13,076 bases of DNA from Nitriliruptoraceae bacterium (GTDB taxonomy: Bacteria > Actinomycetota > Nitriliruptoria > Nitriliruptorales > Nitriliruptoraceae), in contig SKTG01000295.1 in the NCBI GenBank assembly GCA_007118045.1, forward strand, positions 1 through 13,076. The letters run 5' to 3'. The notes under the pieces were generated by a model. It had not been told where the DNA came from and did not search any database. It saw nothing but the letters and a program-made list of their open reading frames with translations. Shown here piece by piece: positions 8,133-13,076 of the stretch. Position 1 is the first letter of the stretch. Every line of letters starts with the position of its first letter. The position numbers were made by a program, and so were the translations under genes.

Positions 8133-8280
8133 CGAACTGCGGCTCAACCCGACCTCGCGCCAGTGGACCGATGGTCGGGCTCGGCAGCCCTCCGATCGAG
8201 GTCAGCCGCATGGCGGCTTCGAGGATGGCCGCATGGGTCTGCTCACCGTCGGACGACGCCGCTCGTCCATCGCGCCGTGT
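8133..8280 (-). pseudogene. TetR-family regulator, N-terminal remnant with a frameshift
   Basis: On the minus strand 8280-8158 reads GEQTHAAILEAAMRLTSIGG followed by LPSPTIGPLA, the first two helices of a TetR DNA-binding domain. The next helix, EVGLSRSS, follows at once but in another frame (8156-8133): one base (8157) interrupts the expected LA-xEVGLSRSS run. Beyond this the similarity is lost and the ligand-binding domain (about 140 residues) is missing. No convincing start codon precedes it. It is therefore a dead fragment, frameshifted and truncated, lying tail-to-tail with vapC. The matched pattern on both sides of the frameshift makes chance unlikely. Confidence 0.65.
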
Positions 8281-8360
8281 CGCACTCCCAGTAACGCACC
8301 GTCTACAAGATGGCACACCTGCGCCACGTTCGAGGGCGCACAACCGTTCTATCTGAGGTC

Positions 8361-8506
8361 GTGGGTTGGAGCCCACGGGGAGGACTCCGCCAACTCACGC
8401 ATCCCATGCGGCAGCCGCAAGCACCTGACCGCAAGCAACCTGTCTGGCACGCGCACCGATGCGCGTGCCAGACACTCGCCAGGCTCAAGGCGGGTGACTC
8501 CCCGCC
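8361..8506. repeat. Cluster of four hairpins, possible structured RNA or element end
   Basis: Four inverted repeats follow one another. GTGGGT/GCCCAC is at 8361-8376 (one G-T pair, 4-nt loop). GCGG/CCGC is at 8408-8418. A perfect 15-bp stem with a 4-nt loop (CCGA) occupies 8441-8474. GGCGGG/CCCGCC is at 8489-8506. Two copies of CCGCAAGCA (8415-8423 and 8429-8437) lie just before the long stem. There is no U-tract. Candidates are a non-coding RNA, a compound terminator, or the hairpin end of a mobile element. I do not recognise a known RNA family. Confidence 0.45.
8441..8474. repeat. Perfect 15-bp inverted repeat with a 4-nt loop
   Basis: TGTCTGGCACGCGCA (8441-8455) and its exact reverse complement (8460-8474) flank CCGA. 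This is by far the strongest stem in the non-coding part of the window. It lies far from any intact gene end: vapC stops 420 bp to the left and luxR 360 bp to the right, both reading toward it. Confidence 0.8.
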
Positions 8507-8834
8507 GCTGTGGCCGTGACCGTTGACACGCGGCCACCCAGCTGACCAACCGCACCGCCTGGCCGCGTCCGGTGCCGACTCGACCTCGGAAGGCGGCATC
8601 CCGCCGAGCACTCTCGACGACGGGCCGTCACGCGGACGACCTCGCGCGACGGCACTGAGATCGCCGGGGCGCGTGCACGGCCAGGCTGCCGCTGGTGCTC
8701 GTCCACGGGTGCTCTCGCGGACGGGGCGGCCCAAGGGGGCGGCGATCTGGTGCTGCAGTCAGCCGACCGGGTTACCTGCTCGCTGCCCGGGTCCTGGAGA
8801 GCCGCACCTGGGGTGGCGGGGATCCTCCGACTCA

Positions 8835-10035
8835 TCAAGGCGTCTCCGAACGGGCTGTGGAGGTGGCCTGCACTGCTGGCCGGTCGGGGAAGGGTCCGCC
8901 GCGGATGGCCTCGTCGATCCTGACCCGTTCGTCGTTGTCTTCGACGCGCAGCTGGTAGTGGCGGGTGAACACCCGCCTCACGAGCTCGCGGCGACTACGG
9001 ACCGAGGTCTTCTCGAAGATGTTCTTGAGGTGCTGCTGCACCGTGTGCGGGGAGATGCACAGCATCTCGGCGATCTGGGCGGTTGAAGCCCCTTGCAGCA
9101 CGTGCCGGGTGACCTGCTCCTCCCGCTCGGTCAACCCGTAGGCGGCGATCAGCAACGGGGTGATCCGGTCCGGACCAGCCGACTGCATCGTCACCGCCAC
9201 ACGCCGGTCGCCGCTGCCCGCCAACGCCTGGCCGTGCAGCATCACCCATCCTCGCCGCTCCGAGAGCACCCGCACACTGGCGGGCTCCACGCACCCAGCA
9301 TGCTGGTGGAGGGCCGCCTGAGTCACGGAGAGCACGGCAGGGGGCAGCTCCCCTTGCTCCGGGGTGGACAGATCCGTCAGCCACTGCTGGGCACCTGGTG
9401 TCAACGACTCCGGGGTGAGGTCCGCCCCGAGCACCACGATCGCAGGCGCATCCGGCCCCTCCGGTTCGGACGCCTCACCCGACAGCAGGCCAGTGCGTAC
9501 CCCCTCGGCGAGATGGGGAGCAACCAGCCGAAGGAAGTCGAGTTCCTCTGCGGAGAAGTCTGGCCTGCCGGGCTCTCGGACGAGGTAGAAGGCACCCCAG
9601 TGCTCCCCCCCGGCGAGTCCTCAGGTCCACCAGCACCTCGTGCTCCACCCCGATGGATGTCATCAGGTCGAGGTACTCGCGGCCGCCGTCGGGATCTGCC
9701 TCGACCAGCTCACGAGCGGTCTGGACCCCTCGGGGATGTCGCACCACGTCGCCGATCCGGTTGCCGACCATCCCGGAGGAGTACTCGAACCTTGCCCACT
9801 CCGACAGGGAGATCTCGCACCCCTCGTAGACGAGGCTCGTGACCAGCAGCGAGGCCGGGTCCAGCGTCACCCACGAGGGGCTCGGAGCGTTCTCGGTGCC
9901 AGACGGGACGGCCCGCTCGAGCGCTGCGCCAGCTTCCGACAGGAAGGTGGCAACGTCCAGCCCCTCCCGGGCGAGCCGCTCGATCCGCTCCAGCACCCGC
10001 CTCCCGGTGTACCCGCTCGCTCTGGAGCCCGGCAT
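8835..10035 (-). pseudogene. LuxR-type transcriptional regulator, split by a 1-base frameshift
   Basis: Regulator with a C-terminal LuxR/NarL-type helix-turn-helix. Reading starts at ATG 10035 (AAGGA about 10 bases upstream) and runs 142 codons (ERIERLAREGLDVATFLSEA and on to EHEVLVDLRTRR). It then meets a run of seven G (plus-strand C at 9605-9611). With six G the frame would continue GEHWGAFYLVREPGRPDFSA, then EELDFLRLVAPHLAEG, and on to the stop at 8835, giving 399 residues. The DNA-binding domain is about residues 299-359 (AYGLTEREEQVTRHVLQG, AQIAEMLCISPHTVQQHLKN). The N-terminal half probably forms a GAF/PAS-like sensor. As written, the protein ends early without its DNA-binding domain. 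The tract could be a sequencing error, a true mutation or a phase-variable site. It is divergent from the SnoaL-like gene. Confidence 0.8.
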
Positions 10036-10070
10036 GGCGCCCACGTCCTTCGTGTCTCCCACCGCAGGTC

Positions 10071-10086
10071 TACCACCTTTCTGGTA
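10071..10086. promoter_or_regulatory. Palindrome in the luxR/SnoaL divergent promoter region
   Basis: TACCA (10071-10075) and TGGTA (10082-10086) form a perfect inverted repeat with a 6-bp centre. It lies 36-51 bp upstream of the luxR ATG and 85-100 bp upstream of the SnoaL-like ATG. NarL/LuxR-type regulators often bind heptamers resembling TACC-nn-T, so it is a candidate operator for the adjacent regulator. That assignment is inference. Confidence 0.35.
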
Positions 10087-10170
10087 TGGGCGCGGCCCGC
10101 CGCTAGCGAGATGCTTGCTGCAGGCTCCCTCGAGTCGGAGCCCGTGGACGAAGACGAGGAAGGAGGCCAC

Positions 10171-10593
10171 ATGTCCCCCGAGGCCGTCGTGAACCAGGTG
10201 ATCGAGGCCTTCAACCGCCACGACGCCGAAGCCGTCGGCGCCTGCTACGCCGAGGATGCGGTCGTGCACGACCCGGCATCTCCTGAACCCCTCAGGGGCC
10301 GAGACGCGATCATCGCGTTCGACCACGTGATCTTCGGTGCCTTCCCCGACGTCCGGTGGGAGCCGCTCGCGCCGGTCATCGTGTCGGGCAACCAGGCTGT
10401 CTGGCAGATCGTCACATCGGCGACGTTCGATGGCCCGATGCCGATGCCCGATGGCACGATGGTCGAACCCAACGGTGAGAGGATCTCCCTGGAGCAAGCT
10501 GTGATCAGCACCATCGACGACGGCCTGATCGTCGAGGAACGCGCCTACTTCGACGCGACCGGCTTCGCGATGGAGCTCGGTCTCGTCGGCTGA
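10171..10593 (+). CDS. SnoaL-like / NTF2-fold protein
   Basis: Small NTF2-superfamily protein of 140 residues. The family pattern is clear: an N-terminal helix (EAVVNQVIEAFNRHDAEAVG), then ACYAEDAVVHDPASPEPLRG, GRDAIIAFDHVIFGAFPDVR and a terminal strand pair (VISTIDDGLIVEERAYFD). Related proteins include polyketide ester cyclases, limonene-epoxide hydrolase-like enzymes and many uncharacterised stress-linked members. His and Asp residues in VVHDPASP and FDHVIF could face the pocket, but I cannot name a substrate. Cytoplasmic; no signal peptide. The start at 10171 is fixed by AAGGAGG with five bases spacing, the best ribosome-binding site in the window. It is divergently paired with the LuxR-type gene, which probably controls it. 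Confidence 0.85.
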   Translation: MSPEAVVNQVIEAFNRHDAEAVGACYAEDAVVHDPASPEPLRGRDAIIAFDHVIFGAFPDVRWEPLAPVIVSGNQAVWQIVTSATFDGPMPMPDGTMVEPNGERISLEQAVISTIDDGLIVEERAYFDATGFAMELGLVG

Positions 10594-10983
10594 CAACGCC
10601 CACGGTCACCGTCTCCCGACCTCTCGCTGTGCTCGAGCGATGCTCGCCCCCTCCCGTACCGTGCGTCCATCATCCACGCCCGACACCGCCATGTCTCCCC
10701 CTACCAGGCGAGATCGCGAACCAGACCCGGTGGGCACCTGGCGGGGTGATCGCTACCGCCAGCTCTCCTCGAGAGACGAACGGACCTCCTGCTCGTCGAG
10801 GGTCCAGATGTCGCCCCCCGAACCGGATCCGGCAAGCGCAGGCGTCGACGTGGTGGGCGTCGAAGCTCCCGCCCTCCGATGGAGCGGCTCCAGCGGCCGC
10901 TGAAACGGCGAAGAACCGGTCACGCGTACGCACATGGCCGAGCACCCACGAGCCCGTGCCGGAGGTCTGGGAGTGAGGGGACC
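10594..10983. other. Stretch without a recognisable gene
   Basis: There is no supported gene in these 390 bp. The best hint is on the minus strand, where GSGGDIWTLDEQEVRSSLEE ends in SWR and a TAG at 10753-10755 with strongly G/C third positions. This may be the C-terminal scrap of a lost protein, but I cannot place it in a family. On the plus strand TACCGT followed by an ATG at 10691 resembles a leaderless start, yet the frame after it is not convincing. It is probably part of the decayed zone that continues to the right. Confidence 0.4.
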
Positions 10984-11295
10984 GTGTACGTGGCCACGGC
11001 ACCTCGGCCGCGGGACGAGCAGGCCCACGCGTTGGCCAAGCTCGACCAAGGGCTCGAGCACCAGCTCCCGCTGGTGCTGGCCAAGACCGCGATCAGCCGG
11101 GAAGCGCACGGCAGCCGCGTGCAGGCGCTGGAGCGGGCGGCCCGGTTCGGTGTCCGCAACCGCTCCCGTGGTCGGAGTAGCGGGCTGAGCATCCTCACCT
11201 GCCTGGCCAACCTGATGCCGCATCTCGACCTCGTGGACCAGCCGAGGGCGATGTTCCATGGCCTCCTCCACGTCGCCGCACGCACGGCCGGTGGT
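10984..11295 (+). pseudogene. Internal fragment of a conserved actinobacterial protein (possibly Rieske-linked)
   Basis: From about 10984 the plus strand reads a convincing protein segment of roughly 100 residues: QAHALAKLDQGLEHQLPLVL, then SRVQALERAARFGVRNRS, SGLSILTCLANLMPHLD and QPRAMFHGLLHVAARTAG. After TAG (about 11292) the frame turns into unrelated sequence. Codons end almost always in G or C. I associate this segment with the N-terminal half of large actinobacterial proteins that, in my memory, can carry a C-terminal Rieske-type iron-sulfur domain, but this is uncertain. Such proteins are several hundred residues long, so both ends are missing. A GTG at 10984 exists but has no ribosome-binding site. 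Read as a gene remnant. Confidence 0.5.
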
Positions 11296-11334
11296 GTAGG
11301 AAGCGAGCGAGCTGTCTCGCGATCGGTTCGGGTT

Positions 11335-11487
11335 TTAGCAGGGGCCCCCGTGGCCGGCGCCGGGGATGAGCCGGATCTCGGCGTCGGGCACGTGTTCCGC
11401 GACGTGGTGGTTGCTCTGGTTGAACCAGGGCTTGGTCCGTGTGCCTTGCAGCAGTAGGACGGGTACGGCGATCGTGGTGAGCAGGGC
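11335..11487 (-). pseudogene. Alpha/beta hydrolase, C-terminal remnant
   Basis: The minus strand from about 11487 to the TAA at 11335-11337 encodes some 50 residues typical of the last part of an alpha/beta hydrolase: LLTTIAVPVLLLQGTRTKPW, FNQSNHHVAEHVPDA and EIRLIPGAGHGGPC. The histidine in GAGHGGP would be the catalytic one. The expected Asp after LLLQG is not present. Everything upstream, including the nucleophile elbow, is missing, because the sequence switches at about 11485 to the plus-strand hydrolase/cyclase remnant. The frame stays open further right only as a shadow of that gene. Very likely non-functional. Confidence 0.6.
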
Positions 11488-12557
11488 GCGGCCTTCTTGC
11501 GGCGGCTTGCGGAGTTCACCCGGCTGATCGTCTTCGACCGGCGCGGGTGCGGGGTCTCGGACCGGGAAGGTGAGACCATCACCCCGACGCTCGAGGAGCG
11601 CATGGACGACATCGTCGCTGTCCTTGACGCGGTGGGGTCGTCGCAGGCGGTGCTGCTGGCTGTCTCCGAAGGCGGGAACCTGGCGGCGCTGTTCGCTGCG
11701 ACCTACCCCGAACGCACCTCGGGCCTGATCCTGTACGCCACCGTGGCCCGGTGGCGCCGGGACGACGACCATCCGTGGGGGTGGAAGAACGCCGAGGAAC
11801 AGCGGGAGCTGTTCGAGTGGATGCGTGACGCGTGGGGGCTGCGTGACGGGGTTGAGCCGGCTGTGGGGTTGTGGGCGGCCAGCCTGGTCGGCGACGAGCG
11901 CTCCCTCGACTGGTTCGCACGGTGGACACGGCAGTCGGTCAGCCGCAGCGCGATCTGGTCGCTGTTGTGGACCTTGTCGTCTTACGACCTGGTCGAGGTA
12001 TTCCCTGTCGTGCGGGTGCCGACTCTCGTGCTTCACCGCGTCGATGACGCCCTCGTCGGGGTCGATCACAGCCGCCGCATCGCCCGGCAGGTGCCCGACG
12101 CCAAGCTCGTCGAGCTACCCGGTGTCGACCACCTGACCTTCGCCGGTGACACCGACGCGATCATCACCGAGATGGAGCACTTCCTCGTCGGCAGCCGTGG
12201 CGATCGGCAGCGGCAACGGCGCCTGGTGACCGTGCTGGTTGCCGTCATCGTGGACCCGGCCAAGCAGCTCACCGTGCTCGGGGACACGGCCTGGCGGGAG
12301 TTGCTCGCAGTCCACCAGCATGACGTCAGCGCCCACCTCGACCGCTTGGGTGGCCACCAGGCCGAACGGCTCGACGATCGGGTGACGGCGGTGTTCGACG
12401 GTCCGGCACGGGCCATCCGCTGCACCCAAGGCTGGTCGGCGCCGCCGGCCGTCGCGGTTTGCAACTGCGGGCAGGTCTGCACTGCGGCGAGTGCGACCTC
12501 GTCGACGGCGAGGTCATCGGCCAGGGCGCGTCACCCGAGGAGATCACGGAACATTGA
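11488..12557 (+). pseudogene. Alpha/beta hydrolase - class III adenylate cyclase fusion, truncated and frameshifted
   Basis: This resembles the actinobacterial hydrolase-cyclase fusions of the M. tuberculosis Rv1900c type. The recognisable part begins AAFLRRLAEFTRLIVFDRRG; about 50 N-terminal residues are absent, and a TAG lies in frame at 11455-11457. The hydrolase core is otherwise good: the elbow LLAVSEGGNLAALFAATYPE (Ser about 57 from the TTG at 11497), HRVDDALVGVDH and LPGVDHLTFAGD supply Ser, Asp and His. The cyclase half is damaged. Where active enzymes have FTDIVGST this has VAVIVDP, losing the metal-binding Asp, and the GDG motif reads DDR. After AIRCTQ (near 12430) one base is missing; GLQLRAGLHCGECDLVDGEV continues in another frame to TGA 12555-12557, before the end of the domain. 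It is followed at once by the Xre-like gene. Non-functional as a cyclase; a translated hydrolase piece cannot be excluded. Confidence 0.75.
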
Positions 12558-12560
12558 CGA

Positions 12561-13013
12561 ATGGGACGATCGTGGCGACGTTGGCTCGAGCGTTACCAGC
12601 GGGCCCCGTCGGATGTGCAGCGACAGATCGACCTGCTGTTGAGCCAAGCCGAGGACGATCGGGTCTGGAGCCAGCAGCTCGGTCCGGTATACACCCAGGG
12701 GCAGGTTGCTGAGTTACTGGGCAAGTCCAAGCAGGCGGTCTCGACCGACAAGGGCTTGTTGCGCCTGGACATGCGCAACGGCAGCGTCGGCTACCCGATC
12801 CTCCAGTTCAAGGGTGACCAGATCCTGCCGGGGATGCAGAACGTCGTGCGGGCTTTGTCCCCTGTCGCTGCGACGACCTGGACGGTCGCCTCGTGGCTGA
12901 CCAGCCCCTCGGCCGACCTTGGTGACGAGACACCACTCGAGAGACTTCGCCGTGTCGATGTGTCCGACGTGACCGTGGCCGCGAAGAAGCTCGCGGCGGC
13001 CTGGGCTCGCTGA
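12561..13013 (+). CDS. Xre/MbcA/ParS-like antitoxin of a RES-domain toxin
   Basis: Protein of 150 residues. A predicted helix-turn-helix covers about residues 44-70 (YTQGQVAELLGKSKQAVSTD). The C-terminal part has the pattern of the toxin-binding domain of DUF2384/MbcA-ParS proteins: LSPVAATTWTVASWLTSPSA, then DETPLERLRRVDVSDVTVAA. Such proteins neutralise RES-domain toxins that degrade NAD+ and usually repress their own operon. The next gene starts inside this stop codon (TGATG), fitting the antitoxin-toxin order of RES systems. No Shine-Dalgarno sequence precedes the ATG at 12561, only four bases after the cyclase remnant's stop, so it may depend on read-through coupling or a leaderless message. 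A downstream start cannot be ruled out. Confidence 0.75.
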   Translation: MGRSWRRWLERYQRAPSDVQRQIDLLLSQAEDDRVWSQQLGPVYTQGQVAELLGKSKQAVSTDKGLLRLDMRNGSVGYPILQFKGDQILPGMQNVVRALSPVAATTWTVASWLTSPSADLGDETPLERLRRVDVSDVTVAAKKLAAAWAR

Positions 13014-13076
13014 TGCCGCTCGGCGAGCCGCCGGCTGCGGCGGGAAGCCTGAACGACCACCCGTCGTATGCCCTCG
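13013..13076 (+). CDS. Probable RES-domain toxin, N-terminus only
   Basis: A frame opens with ATG 13013-13015, overlapping the antitoxin stop by one base (TGATG), and continues to the right edge for 21 codons: MPLGEPPAAAGSLNDHPSYA and one more. The proline-containing lead-in followed by a short stretch to a His-Pro is compatible with RES proteins, which start similarly before the first conserved Arg. The identification rests mainly on the upstream gene and the overlap, since no catalytic residue is in view. RES toxins inactivate NAD+ (phosphorylase or hydrolase activity). Confidence 0.5.
   Translation, partial: MPLGEPPAAAGSLNDHPSYAL

Larger units (their letters stand above)
8281..8834. other. 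Non-coding or decayed stretch between the TetR remnant and luxR
   Basis: I find no credible gene in this stretch. The open frames on both strands are GC-driven, rich in Arg, Pro and Ser, and match no family I recognise. Its left half holds the hairpin block described separately (8361-8506). For 8507-8834 I see nothing I can support; TTGACA at 8523-8528 looks like a -35 but has no -10 at the right distance. Confidence 0.5.

Noticed and set aside
8356..8376. GGTCGTGGGTTGGAGCCCAC resembles the T-arm of a tRNA, which would suggest a tRNA fragment or attachment site.
   Set aside because: The loop has 6 rather than 7 bases and lacks the invariant TTC; no acceptor or anticodon arm is found, so I treat it as a plain hairpin.
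8310..8519. A 69-codon plus-strand frame starting after TACAAG.
   Set aside because: It runs through the perfect 15-bp hairpin, has no family resemblance and poor third-position bias.
8690..8860. A plus-strand LPLVLVHG motif that looks like the start of an alpha/beta hydrolase.
   Set aside because: Only eight residues match; the following sequence is Arg/Gly-rich with no nucleophile elbow in any frame.
10753..10812. A minus-strand C-terminus, DIWTLDEQEVRSSLEESWR followed by TAG.
   Set aside because: It looks protein-like but is too short and unplaceable; recorded only as a hint within the gene-free stretch.
1..13076. CRISPR array, rRNA, intact tRNA or intact insertion sequence.
   Set aside because: No regularly spaced repeats, no conserved rRNA or tRNA sequence and no transposase motifs were seen on either strand.

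Overview
The window is high-GC DNA (roughly 70%), with GTG starts, strongly G/C third codon positions, leaderless-looking promoters and actinobacterial gene families, so it looks like an actinobacterial chromosome. The lineage within the phylum cannot be fixed by eye. There are no rRNA or intact tRNA genes, no CRISPR array and no intact insertion sequence.

Region 1 (2-7173) is conserved DNA-repair territory. recC and recB lie on the minus strand, overlap by ATGA, and read off the left edge. RecB is cut just before its C-terminal nuclease domain. Divergent from recC is an intact NERD-domain (nuclease-related) protein. Together they would encode a RecBCD-type double-strand-break resection machine beside a possible accessory nuclease.

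Region 2 (7174-8834) is accessory DNA. A FitA/VapB-like ribbon-helix-helix antitoxin and a VapC PIN-domain toxin overlap by GTGA. A perfect inverted repeat covers the promoter and the antitoxin start codon. The module sits between a possible 5' scrap of another gene (7286-7357) and a frameshifted TetR N-terminal remnant (8133-8280). A 150-bp block of consecutive hairpins follows, then about 330 bp in which I see nothing.

Region 3 (8835-10593) is a divergent regulator/effector pair. A LuxR-type regulator (minus) is split by one extra base in a G7 tract, and a SnoaL-like/NTF2-fold protein (plus) has a perfect Shine-Dalgarno sequence. A TACCA/TGGTA palindrome lies between them.

Region 4 (10594-12557) is a gene graveyard. 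It holds an internal fragment of an actinobacterial conserved protein, the C-terminal scrap of one alpha/beta hydrolase (minus), and, abutting it, an N-terminally truncated alpha/beta-hydrolase/class III cyclase fusion whose cyclase half is frameshifted, truncated and catalytically degenerate. The two hydrolase pieces face away from each other and both lack their N-termini, as expected if a deletion removed a shared divergent promoter region.

Region 5 (12561-13076) holds an Xre/MbcA/ParS-like antitoxin and the first codons of what is probably its RES-domain toxin, running off the right edge.

Overall, a stable recCB-NERD block borders a decaying accessory zone bounded by two different toxin-antitoxin modules. 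Intact reading frames over about 6 kb of recBC argue that the several frameshifts to the right are not simply poor sequence quality, although the homopolymer one could be an error. I do not see a clearly new multi-gene system. The most checkable oddities are the hairpin block, the luxR G-tract frameshift, the hydrolase deletion scar and the operator lying on the antitoxin start codon.
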